Shown piece by piece: positions 1-5,832 of a DNA stretch of 10,201 nt (within the stretch, counting starts at the first letter, position 1; each line of letters opens with the position of its first letter). The notes beneath the pieces are model-generated. The model had not been told where the DNA came from, did no database searches, and saw only the letters and a list, made by a program, of their open reading frames with translations. The position numbers and the translations under genes were made by a program. Location: positions 1 to 10,201 of the forward strand of contig DASRPM010000211.1 in the NCBI GenBank assembly GCA_035646375.1, in the 5' to 3' direction. The stretch comes from DASYRM01 sp035646375. Lineage in GTDB: Bacteria; Acidobacteriota; Vicinamibacteria; Vicinamibacterales; UBA2999.

Positions 1-636
1 GTCGAAGTCCGCCGGATAGCGTACGGCCTCCGCGATCCCCTGCCGGCCGCCCTGCGAGCACCCGTTCCAGATCGAGAGCGAGGGTGCGCGGCCGTAGAAG
101 GCATCGACGATCGCCTTGGCGCGCGCCGTCATCTCGTGCACGGCGCGGTAGGCGAAGTCGGTCAGCTTCTCGGGATGTCCCAGCGCGAAGGCCGCGGTGT
201 TACCGACGTGCCCGGTGTCGGTGGCGGCCGTCGCGTAGCCGGCGGTCAGCGCCTCGGCCAGTCCGGCGTACGGGATGCTGCCGAGCCAGCCGCCGTTGCC
301 GACAGCTTGGAACTTCCCGTTCCATGCAGCGCCGCCAGCCGCGCCTTCGACGCGCGGCGCCGGGAGCCAGACCTCGATCTTGATGTCGGAGTCGCTCGTC
401 GGCGTCAGCGTGGCCGCGACGCGGCAGAAGGCGGGCGCGGCCGCGAGCAGACGGCGGCCGGCCGGCGACAGCGTGTCCGCCGGCACAAAGGCGCCGGCGG
501 CGACCGTCGCGGCCGCCGTCACCGTCGTCTGCGGCAGCGCCAGGCTGGCGAGCGACTCGCACGACGCGGCCCATGCACGCGGCGCGGCCGCAACGAGGAC
601 CATTGCAGCCAGCGCGGCAGTGACGTATCGGCGCAT
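1..636 (-). CDS. Tannase/feruloyl esterase family protein, secreted (3' part beyond window)
   Basis: The first 212 codons are present; the frame is open to the left edge. Residues 1-23 form a Sec signal peptide (Arg-Arg start, alanine/leucine core, cleavage likely after A-W-A), followed by the mature start C26-E-S-L-A-S-L with the phrase 'LALPQTTVT' typical of PF07519. The nucleophile motif is visible as N-G-C193-S194-Q-G-G-R-Q. In this family the Cys beside the catalytic Ser pairs with a Cys beside the catalytic His (CS-D-HC arrangement); the Asp and His-Cys part lies outside the window. Known members hydrolyse ester bonds of gallotannins, feruloyl esters or related aromatic esters, so a role in the periplasm or outside the cell on plant phenolic esters is inferred; the substrate cannot be read from this part. 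The ATG at 634-636 is chosen for the signal peptide. No Shine-Dalgarno precedes it, but a TAGAAT hexamer sits 8 bases upstream. It follows the VWA gene by 49 bases. Confidence 0.88.
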   Translation of the reverse strand, partial: MRRYVTAALAAMVLVAAAPRAWAASCESLASLALPQTTVTAAATVAAGAFVPADTLSPAGRRLLAAAPAFCRVAATLTPTSDSDIKIEVWLPAPRVEGAAGGAAWNGKFQAVGNGGWLGSIPYAGLAEALTAGYATAATDTGHVGNTAAFALGHPEKLTDFAYRAVHEMTARAKAIVDAFYGRAPSLSIWNGCSQGGRQGIAEAVRYPADFD

Positions 637-644
637 CTGCGCGG

Positions 645-650
645 ATTCTA
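645..650 (-). promoter_or_regulatory. Possible -10 box of the tannase gene (TAGAAT)
   Basis: Read on the minus strand the hexamer is TAGAAT, five of six matches to TATAAT, in otherwise GC-rich DNA. It ends 8 bases before the tannase ATG, so transcription would start at or next to the start codon. No good -35 box is seen (TGGCGA at 18-bp spacing is weak). It would give the esterase its own promoter inside the 49-bp gap after the VWA gene. Confidence 0.4.
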
Positions 651-685
651 CGTCTGGCGCCGCCGGGTTCGCCAGGTCGGTGCGG

Positions 686-1627
686 CTACTGCTTCGGAGC
701 GGTGTAGCTCTTGCGCGCCCGCGCTTTCAGCCCCTTCTGGACGACACGGACCTCGACCTCGTGCACCTTGCCGTCCTTGCGCGGGGGTACGAAGCCGAGG
801 AGATACTGGCTGTGCAGCTCGTCGGCGACGCGCGCGAACGCCGCGCCGAGATCCTGGTTGGGACGAATCTCCAGATAGCCGCCGCCGGTATGCTCGGCGA
901 CCAGCGCCAGGCCGGCGTCGGGCAATTCCGCCTCGAGGGCCGCCTGCAGGCCGCCGGGACCCAGCCCCGGAGGTGGACGGCGGCCCCGGCTGCGCATGCC
1001 GATGCCGTACACCATCACGTCCTCGCGGCGCGCGCGCTCGATCACCTCGACCTGGCTGACGTAGCGCTGCCGGAAGCTGATGGGACCGCTGTCCTTGCCG
1101 TCGCTCAGCACGAGCACCACGGACCGCATGTCCTTCTCGGTGCCCAAGGCCGTGATGGCTTCGTCGACCGCCTTCCAGAGCGGCGTGGGCGCGTCGGGCG
1201 CAATCGACCGCGGCAACGCCGCGCGCAGCTCGCGAATGTCGCGGGTGAAGCCGGCCCCCACGTCCACGTCGTGACCGAAGCTCCCCACGCGCGCCACGTC
1301 GTCGGGTCGCAGGCGCGTGAAGAGTTCGTCCGCGGCGCCGCGCAGCAGTTGCAGGTTGCCCTCCATGCTGCCCGAGACGTCGAGCATGACGACGAGCCGG
1401 ATGGGCTGCGGCGAGTTGTCGAACTGCGTGATGGGCTGCGGCTTGCCCTCGTCGCGCACCTCGAAGTCGTCGCGTCCGAGCGTGGGGACGAGCCGGCCGT
1501 CGCGGTCGGTCACGGTGCTGAACACGCGCACGACGTCGCCCGAGCCGCGGAACACGGGCTGCTGCGCCGCTACGGCGGCGCCGAAGAAGCACACGGCGAC
1601 GGCCAGACCCGCGCGGAACCTTGTCAT
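686..1627 (-). CDS. Secreted VWA-domain protein, acidobacterial VWFA-related type
   Basis: 313 residues. Residues 1-21 are a Sec signal peptide (hydrophobic core, A-A-V-A-A-Q-Q end). Residues 32-70 form the short beta-rich lead-in of the TIGR03436-type family, with L-x-x-D-D-F-E-V-R-D-E-G-K-P-Q and F-D. The von Willebrand A fold follows at about 75-275: the MIDAS is D83-x-S85-x-S87 in D-V-S-G-S-M, a likely third ligand is T148 (A-P-T-P-L-W), and D176 lies in L-S-D-G-K-D. The end has the family signature Y-L-L-G-F-V-P-P with D-G-K-V-H-E-V-E-V. All MIDAS residues are kept, so metal-dependent ligand binding is expected; partners are unknown. Such proteins are numerous in Acidobacteriota. The ATG at 1625-1627 gives the complete signal peptide; no Shine-Dalgarno is seen. 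It lies upstream of the tannase gene on the same strand and may share a transcript. Confidence 0.88.
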   Translation of the reverse strand: MTRFRAGLAVAVCFFGAAVAAQQPVFRGSGDVVRVFSTVTDRDGRLVPTLGRDDFEVRDEGKPQPITQFDNSPQPIRLVVMLDVSGSMEGNLQLLRGAADELFTRLRPDDVARVGSFGHDVDVGAGFTRDIRELRAALPRSIAPDAPTPLWKAVDEAITALGTEKDMRSVVLVLSDGKDSGPISFRQRYVSQVEVIERARREDVMVYGIGMRSRGRRPPPGLGPGGLQAALEAELPDAGLALVAEHTGGGYLEIRPNQDLGAAFARVADELHSQYLLGFVPPRKDGKVHEVEVRVVQKGLKARARKSYTAPKQ

Positions 1628-1748
1628 GGTGAACTACTCGCTGTCGTCATCTGGCAAACCGGCTCAACGCCGATTCGCTCTCCAGGCAGGCGGCCCTTCA
1701 GATCTAACACGGAATCGATCGGCTATGATGCGCCGCGGAGGACGAGCC
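1628..1748. promoter_or_regulatory. Divergent intergenic region between the VWA gene and the NTF2-like gene
   Basis: These 121 bases separate two divergent genes and must hold promoters for both. The only box worth noting is TATGAT at 1724-1729 on the plus strand, four to five matches to a -10, placed 19 bases before the GTG of the rightward gene; no matching -35 is clear. On the minus strand nothing convincing was found near the VWA start. Confidence 0.3.
1737..1741 (+). promoter_or_regulatory. Ribosome binding site that sets the GTG start at 1749
   Basis: GGAGG lies 7 bases before GTG 1749. Two in-frame ATGs at 1725 and 1728 are upstream of this site, have no Shine-Dalgarno of their own, and would put an Arg-Arg-Gly-Gly-rich leader before the signal peptide. 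The GTG is therefore the better start. Confidence 0.7.
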
Positions 1749-2669
1749 GTGATCCGCATCCGAACTCTCGTGCTGGCTGCGCTGGCAGCCATGGCTGTGA
1801 CGGGCCTCGAGGCGAAGACCGACTGCAATCGCGCCTGCCTCACCGGGTTCGTGGACACCTATTTCAAGGCGCTGGCCGCCAACACGCCGGGCGCGGTGCC
1901 GCTGGCCCCCAACGCCAAGGTGACGTTCAACGGGCGGGCCGTGCCGCTCGCGCAGGCGTTCTGGGATGGCGCCGAGCGCGCCGTCTACCGGTTCGACATC
2001 GTCAACGAGCAGCTCGGCGACACCGGCACCGAAGCGGTCGTGCTGAATGCCGACGGCAGCAAGTCGATGTTCATGGTCCGGCTCAAGGTGCTCGACGGGA
2101 AGGTCACCGAGGTCGAGACCATCAGGGCGAACAAGGGCGAGGCCGACCGGCTGTGGGATCCGGACGGCATGAAGGAGGTCTCGCCGGCGCTGCAGCTGAC
2201 GATTCGCGAGGCCGACCAGGACTCCTACTACGGCTTGATTGCCGCCGCCGAGGGCTACTGGCGCGCGTTCCAGACCAACGGCACGCCGCTATACCATCGC
2301 GCCGCGCTGCTGGCCGATACGAAGCGCTACGAGAACGGCCTGCAGACCACCGGCATGGTGCGCGACGGCGCCTACGTCTCGGCCGCCGCCGGCTTCGATC
2401 AGGGCCGGTTCGTCGGGCGCAACCTGTGGGACCGCCGCTATCCGGTGGTGGACACCGAACGCGGCATCGTGCTGTCCATCGTCCGCTTCGGCCTGAAGGA
2501 CGGCATGAAGAGCCAGAGCGTCGCCACGTCCAACGACCGGCTGGTGGCGGAGTTCTTCGCGGTGAAGAACGGCATGATCCAGGAGATTCATGCCGTCCTG
2601 TTCAACCTGCCCGACGCGCAGCCGACCGGGTGGGAGCCGCAGTTCGGACCCGGCCGCGGGGGCCTCTAG
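1749..2669 (+). CDS. Secreted protein of unknown function, NTF2/SnoaL-like, DUF8021-type
   Basis: 306 residues from the GTG with the GGAGG site. Residues 1-22 look like a Sec signal peptide (I-R-I-R-T then a Leu/Ala core, ending L-E-A). The mature protein begins D-C-N-R-A-C-L-T-G-F-V-D-T-Y-F-K-A-L, then P-L-A-P-N-A-K-V-T-F-N-G and L-A-Q-A-F-W. This order (Cys-x-x-x-Cys, then 'yLaAl', 'PLAPn..yTeNG', 'lGeGlW') matches from memory secreted fungal and bacterial proteins grouped as DUF8021. A second half repeats a similar plan: S-Y-Y-G-L-I near residue 158, F-V-G-R-N-L-W-D-R-R-Y-P-V-V-D, then G-I-V-L-S-I-V-R-F-G. The Y-P-V-V-D-x-E-R-G-I-V segment is the most family-like. An alpha+beta barrel of NTF2 type is likely, perhaps in two copies. 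No catalytic residues can be assigned. It is divergent to the VWA/tannase genes and its stop codon lies inside a heptamer array. Confidence 0.75.
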   Translation: MIRIRTLVLAALAAMAVTGLEAKTDCNRACLTGFVDTYFKALAANTPGAVPLAPNAKVTFNGRAVPLAQAFWDGAERAVYRFDIVNEQLGDTGTEAVVLNADGSKSMFMVRLKVLDGKVTEVETIRANKGEADRLWDPDGMKEVSPALQLTIREADQDSYYGLIAAAEGYWRAFQTNGTPLYHRAALLADTKRYENGLQTTGMVRDGAYVSAAAGFDQGRFVGRNLWDRRYPVVDTERGIVLSIVRFGLKDGMKSQSVATSNDRLVAEFFAVKNGMIQEIHAVLFNLPDAQPTGWEPQFGPGRGGL

Positions 2670-2689
2670 CCTCTAGCCTTTGGCCGTTG
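2662..2689 (+). repeat. Left heptamer array (GCCTNTA-type, four units)
   Basis: Four consecutive 7-base units can be read: GCCTCTA, GCCTCTA, GCCTTTG and GCCGTTG. The first is exact to the second and the others drift. The stop codon TAG (2667-2669) of the upstream gene is formed across the boundary of units one and two. The array faces a second, inverted array at 2722-2749. Confidence 0.75.
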
Positions 2690-2730
2690 GCAAGAACTTC
2701 CCGGCAAACAGAAGTAGTACCTAGAGGCTA
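2667..2730. terminator. Possible bidirectional terminator hairpin between convergent genes
   Basis: TAGCCTCTAG at 2667-2676 is perfectly complementary to CTAGAGGCTA at 2721-2730, with a 44-base loop. Further pairing of AGCCTTT (2675-2681) with AAAGGCT (2744-2750) is an alternative register. The position between two convergent 3' ends suits a terminator, but there is no T-run, the stem is only moderately GC-rich and the loop is long, so it may simply be a by-product of the inverted repeat arrays. Confidence 0.35.
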
Positions 2731-2749
2731 AAGGCGGAAGGCTAAAGGC
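2722..2749 (-). repeat. Right heptamer array, inverted (GCCTTTA-type, four units)
   Basis: On the minus strand four 7-base units follow one another: GCCTTTA, GCCTTCC, GCCTTTA and GCCTCTA. The array stops 4 bases short of the tyrosinase stop codon (2754-2756). Together with the left array it makes an inverted pair with a 32-base unique centre (2690-2721). Confidence 0.75.
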
Positions 2750-2753
2750 TCTT

Positions 2754-3983
2754 CTACTCCACTTCCACCGACACGCCTTCGAGAATCAGCGCGTCGGCTG
2801 GCACTTCGTTCCCGTCGCCGTCCACGGCCACGAGCTTCAACGCCACCTTGCCGTCCTGCGGTTTGCGGGCGCGCAGCGCGGCCGTGATGTTCAGCTCCAG
2901 ATCGAACCGCTCCTTGATGCCGCGCGGCGGCGCGGGCCTCGGCTCGCCATGACCGGCATGCCCGGTCGTCGCGGCGGCCGCGGCCGGCTTCTCGCCGTGC
3001 GGGTCGGGGCTGCCGTGGCCGAAGAACGCGCCGGCGCCGGCAAACGACGGGTTGCCGATGGTCGCCGTGCGGCCGCCCGCGTCCGGCTGATCGAGAAACG
3101 CGCGAATCTCGACCGGCGTCGGCTGCATGTGATGCGCTTTGACCACGACGCGGACCGACTGCGGCACGATGGCCTCGCGGAACGGCCAATCGATGGCCAC
3201 GACCTCCCACAGCTTGAACGGCGGGAACCGGAAGCAGAAGCGGCGGTAGCGATAGCCCAGCGCGACCGTCGATTCGACGTCGGCGCCGGTCTGCCACTGG
3301 TTGTTGAACGGCCGCGGGAACGGCTGCAGCTCGAACGCAGCCTCGGCCGCCGGCAGCGGACCGGGATGCGCGGCCTGCCAGTCGGCCCAGAGCCGGTCGA
3401 TGTTGGCGTGATGGAGGAAGAAAATCGGATCGTAAGCGGCCGTCGGCACGCCGCCCATGTCGCCGCCCGTGCGCACGTGCACGCTGCCGTGGACGCCGTT
3501 GATCTGGTTCTGAAACGACGCGAAGTCGGCTTCGGTCATCGCCGCCTGCGCGGAGGTCGCGAGGTCGTCGAACGCCGTGGTGTCGATGTTCGCGCGGCGG
3601 CTGGTCTGCCCGCCGCCCGCGCGCGGGCCGCTGTAGAGCGGGTTGGCCACGGTGGCCCCCGCCCGGTTCACGTAGGTCGGCTGCCGGCAGGCGGCCGGCA
3701 CGCCCGTCGTAGGGCCCGACGACCAGTTCCAGTACGGCAGCGTCACATGGCAGCCCACGCTGCGCAGCGCGCCCTCGAACGCCATGAGGTAGGCGCGGTG
3801 CCAGGTGAAGAAACCGGGGGCGCCGTGCGCGCAGTAGGTCATGGGCGGACCACCATGGAAGCTGGCCAGCGTGGCAAAGCTATCGGGGTCGGATGCGGGC
3901 AACGCATACATGGCCGCGAGCGCTTCCCGCAGATCGTGGAGTTCGTCGGCCGACAGGCAGTTGATGTTCTTGCGGTAATGCAC
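2754..3983 (-). CDS. Tyrosinase-family type-3 copper oxidase
   Basis: 409 residues from GTG 3983, which has AAGGAGG six bases upstream; an in-frame TTG ten codons earlier lacks such support. The copper A ligands are H43 (F-H-G-G), H53 (Y-C-A-H-G) and H62 (T-W-H-R). The copper B ligands are H165 and H169 (N-G-V-H-G-S-V-H) and H192 in D-P-I-F-F-L-H-H-A-N-I-D-R-L-W. C51-x-H53 matches the Cys-His thioether pair of fungal tyrosinases. The Y244-x-Y246 motif ends the core. The tail (about 250-409) resembles the beta-rich C-terminal part of polyphenol oxidases, interrupted at about 322-346 by a segment with H323, H329, H342 and H345. Family members oxidise mono- or diphenols to quinones with O2. No Sec or Tat signal is seen, so it is cytoplasmic or leaves by another route. 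No caddie-type copper chaperone gene lies beside it. Whether it has monophenolase activity cannot be judged. It is convergent with the NTF2-like gene. Confidence 0.93.
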   Translation of the reverse strand: MHYRKNINCLSADELHDLREALAAMYALPASDPDSFATLASFHGGPPMTYCAHGAPGFFTWHRAYLMAFEGALRSVGCHVTLPYWNWSSGPTTGVPAACRQPTYVNRAGATVANPLYSGPRAGGGQTSRRANIDTTAFDDLATSAQAAMTEADFASFQNQINGVHGSVHVRTGGDMGGVPTAAYDPIFFLHHANIDRLWADWQAAHPGPLPAAEAAFELQPFPRPFNNQWQTGADVESTVALGYRYRRFCFRFPPFKLWEVVAIDWPFREAIVPQSVRVVVKAHHMQPTPVEIRAFLDQPDAGGRTATIGNPSFAGAGAFFGHGSPDPHGEKPAAAAATTGHAGHGEPRPAPPRGIKERFDLELNITAALRARKPQDGKVALKLVAVDGDGNEVPADALILEGVSVEVE

Positions 3984-3989
3984 GGTCTT

Positions 3990-3996
3990 CCTCCTT
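3990..3996 (-). promoter_or_regulatory. Strong ribosome binding site of the tyrosinase gene
   Basis: On the minus strand AAGGAGG lies six bases before GTG 3983 and fixes that codon as the start. A start further upstream would place this site inside the coding region. Confidence 0.8.
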
Positions 3997-4043
3997 GCCC
4001 CTGCTTGTAACAACGCGGCGGGACGCGGAGGCGAACGGCAGGT

Positions 4044-4049
4044 TACAGT
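4044..4049 (+). promoter_or_regulatory. Possible -10 box of the pseudouridine synthase gene (TACAGT)
   Basis: TACAGT ends exactly 6 bases before ATG 4056. No Shine-Dalgarno occurs before that ATG, so a leaderless transcript is suggested. No -35 element is visible at 16-18 bp spacing. Confidence 0.35.
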
Positions 4050-4055
4050 GTCAGG

Positions 4056-4796
4056 ATGCCTGCGCGCCCACTGACAGCCGCGGAGAAGCGGCCGCTCAAG
4101 ACGCTCGAGCGCGTGCTGTCAAAAGCCGGCGTCGGTTCGCGCACCGAGGCGCGCAGCTGGATTCACGCCGGCCGCGTCACCGTCAACGGCCGCGCCACGC
4201 AGGACCCCGACCAGTGGGTGGACATCGAGCGCGACCAGGTACGGTTCGACGGCAAGCCGCTCGAATCGCGCGACCGCGTCTACGTGCTGCTCCACAAGCC
4301 GGCCGGGTATCTGACCACCTACAAAGATCCCGAGGGGCGGCCCACGGTCTATGACCTGGTGAAGGACGTGGGCACGTTCCTGTCGCAGGTCGGGCGGCTC
4401 GACCTCGACACCTCCGGCCTGCTGCTCCTGACCAACGACACGCGCTTCGCCGAGCGCGTCACGAACCCCGATTCGCACGTGCCGAAGACGTACCTCGTCA
4501 AGGCGACGCCCCGGCTCACGGACGCGCAGCTGCAGCGGCTGCGCGACGGCCTCGAGCTTGCCGACGGTCCGACGCGGCCCGCGCAGGTGACGCGCGTACG
4601 CGACTCCGGGGAGTGCACGCACTTCGAGATCGTCCTCACCGAGGGGCGCAATCGTCAGGTGCGGCGGATGGTGGAAGCGCTCGACGCGACGGTGCTCGAG
4701 CTGGTCCGGATCAAGCTCGGCCCGATTGCCATCGGCACGCTGTCGATCGGCACATGGCGGATGCTGACGCACGCCGAGGTCGCCGCACTGCGCTGA
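4056..4796 (+). CDS. 16S/23S rRNA pseudouridine synthase, RsuA/RluB/RluE/RluF family
   Basis: 246 residues. An S4 RNA-binding domain occupies about 15-62 (L-E-R-V-L-S-K-A-G-V-G-S-R-T-E-A-R then G-R-V-T-V-N-G-R). The catalytic domain follows from about 75: L-L-H-K-P-A-G-Y, D-P-E-G-R-P-T-V-Y-D, the catalytic motif G-R-L-D116-L-D-T-S-G-L-L-L-L-T-N-D, and the family-defining L-T-E-G-R-N-R-Q-V-R-R-M. These enzymes convert a specific uridine of ribosomal RNA to pseudouridine in the cytoplasm. The D-P-E-G-R-P-T-V-Y/F-D phrase is closest to RluB (23S rRNA helix 89 region in E. coli), but the subfamily is not certain enough for a symbol. Length is normal. The N-terminal 14 residues are basic and weakly conserved; ATG 4056 is the only sensible start before the S4 domain. 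It is divergent from the tyrosinase gene and 37 bases ahead of the exonuclease gene. Confidence 0.93.
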   Translation: MPARPLTAAEKRPLKTLERVLSKAGVGSRTEARSWIHAGRVTVNGRATQDPDQWVDIERDQVRFDGKPLESRDRVYVLLHKPAGYLTTYKDPEGRPTVYDLVKDVGTFLSQVGRLDLDTSGLLLLTNDTRFAERVTNPDSHVPKTYLVKATPRLTDAQLQRLRDGLELADGPTRPAQVTRVRDSGECTHFEIVLTEGRNRQVRRMVEALDATVLELVRIKLGPIAIGTLSIGTWRMLTHAEVAALR

Positions 4797-4801
4797 ACGG
4801 C

Positions 4802-4810
4802 TGCGATACT
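4802..4810 (+). promoter_or_regulatory. Possible extended -10 promoter of the exonuclease-ligase pair
   Basis: TGCGATACT fits an extended -10 (TG-n plus GATACT, four of six matches to TATAAT). It lies in the 37-bp gap after the pseudouridine synthase stop. Predicted transcription would begin close to the ATG at 4820, which opens a six-codon frame, and 15-20 bases before the TTG start at 4834. Confidence 0.3.
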
Positions 4811-4824
4811 GGAGCGGTCATGCT

Positions 4825-4828
4825 GGAG
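4825..4828 (+). promoter_or_regulatory. Ribosome binding site supporting the TTG start at 4834
   Basis: GGAG lies five bases before TTG 4834. No ATG or GTG start exists in this frame before the conserved G-L-Y-C-E-A-G-D-F block, so a TTG start is needed to keep the N-terminal strand of the family. Confidence 0.55.
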
Positions 4829-4833
4829 CGGAG

Positions 4834-5832
4834 TTGCTGACCGAGACGCCCATCGGGCTCTATTGCGAGGCCGGAGACTTCTACGTCGACCCGTGGGGCT
4901 CCACGCCGCGCGCGCTCATCACTCACGCGCACGGAGACCATGCGCGCGCCGGCAGCCACGCCTACCTGTGCGCCGCACCGTGCGAGCCACTGCTGCGGCG
5001 CCGCCTCGATCCGGCTCCAATCCAGACGCTCGCCTATGGGGCGCGGCTGACGCTCGGCCAGGTCACGGTGAGCTTTCATCCGGCTGGCCACATCCTTGGC
5101 TCGGCCCAGATCCGAATCGAGGGGCCGGGCGGCGTGTGGGTGGTCTCGGGGGACTACAAGCGGGCCGCCGACCGGACGTGCGCTCCGTTCGAGCCGCAGG
5201 GCTGCGACGTGTTCGTCACCGAAAGCACGTTCGCGCTTCCGATCTACCACTGGGACCGCACCGCCGCCGTGATCGATGACATGCTTGCGTGGTGGCAGAA
5301 CAACGGCGAGCGCGCGCTCACGTCGATTGTCTTCTGCTACACGATTGGCAAGGCACAGCGCCTGCTGGCGGAGCTCGCGACCGTCACGGATCGGCCGGTG
5401 CTCGTCCACGGCATGCTGCTGCCGGCGATCGACGCCTATCGCGAGGCCGGCGTCCGCATGCTCGTCACGCAGCCGCTGCTCGAGCGGCCGCGCGGCACGT
5501 CGTTGGCCGGCGAGCTGGTGCTGGCGCCTCTCTCGGCGCGCGGCACGCCGTGGATGCGGCGGCTGGGACCGCTGTCCGATGCATTCGCATCCGGGCTGAT
5601 GCGGGTGCGCGGGGTGCGGCGGCAGCGGGCCTACGATCGGGGCTTCGCGCTGTCGGACCATGCCGACTGGCCGGCCCTGCTCGACACCATCGCCGAGACA
5701 GGGGCGCCGCGCGTGCTCGCCACTCACGGCCACGCCGCGACACTGGCGCGCTACCTCCGCGGCCTGGGCCGCGACGCCGGAGTGCTGCGCACCGCCTGGG
5801 AGGGCGAGGCGGGCGTGGACGAGCGCGAATGA
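4834..5832 (+). CDS. Ligase-associated DNA exonuclease, metallo-beta-lactamase/beta-CASP family
   Basis: 332 residues from TTG 4834. The N-terminal block G-L-Y-C-E-A-G-D-F-Y-V-D-P-W is typical of the ligase-associated exonuclease family (TIGR04122-type). Metal site motifs are H31-A-H33-G-D35-H36, H86 (P-A-G-H-I-L-G-S-A) and D107 (V-S-G-D-Y-K). Beta-CASP features follow: the V-F-V-T-E-S-T motif near 125-131, A-L-S-D-H-A-D-W near 273 and L-A-T-H-G-H-A near 298. The architecture is that of Artemis/Ysh1/SNM1-like nucleases acting on nucleic acid ends. In many bacteria this gene sits with an ATP-dependent ligase, a DEXH helicase of the Lhr-core type and a calcineurin-like phosphoesterase, a set thought to process damaged DNA ends. 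Here it is joined to the ligase by an ATGA stop/start overlap, implying translational coupling. DNA rather than RNA as substrate is inferred from this context. Confidence 0.92.
   Translation: MLTETPIGLYCEAGDFYVDPWGSTPRALITHAHGDHARAGSHAYLCAAPCEPLLRRRLDPAPIQTLAYGARLTLGQVTVSFHPAGHILGSAQIRIEGPGGVWVVSGDYKRAADRTCAPFEPQGCDVFVTESTFALPIYHWDRTAAVIDDMLAWWQNNGERALTSIVFCYTIGKAQRLLAELATVTDRPVLVHGMLLPAIDAYREAGVRMLVTQPLLERPRGTSLAGELVLAPLSARGTPWMRRLGPLSDAFASGLMRVRGVRRQRAYDRGFALSDHADWPALLDTIAETGAPRVLATHGHAATLARYLRGLGRDAGVLRTAWEGEAGVDERE

Noticed and set aside
1725..1748. ATG codons at 1725 and 1728 as the start of the NTF2-like gene
   Set aside because: GGAGG lies downstream of them and is well placed for GTG 1749, and they would add a charged, glycine-rich leader before the signal peptide.
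275..2731. Very long plus-strand open frame (818 codons) running through the tannase, VWA and NTF2-like genes
   Set aside because: Its translation is low-complexity Arg/Ala/Gly/His-rich text without family motifs, and it crosses three genes with signal peptides and catalytic motifs. It is a product of high GC at third positions.
2662..2749. CRISPR array or insertion sequence end
   Set aside because: The units are 7 bases and contiguous with no spacers, there is no transposase, and no target-site duplication can be recognised.
2949..4010. 353-codon plus-strand frame antisense to the tyrosinase gene
   Set aside because: The translation is Arg/Ala/Val-rich and shows no domain, while the opposite strand carries every tyrosinase copper motif.
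3984..4013. Upstream in-frame TTG at 4013 as the tyrosinase start
   Set aside because: It has no ribosome binding site of its own, and the strong AAGGAGG at 3990-3996 would then be inside the gene.
4711..5733. 340-codon minus-strand frame opposite the exonuclease gene
   Set aside because: The plus strand encodes a complete metallo-beta-lactamase fold with all metal ligands; the minus frame has no recognisable motif.
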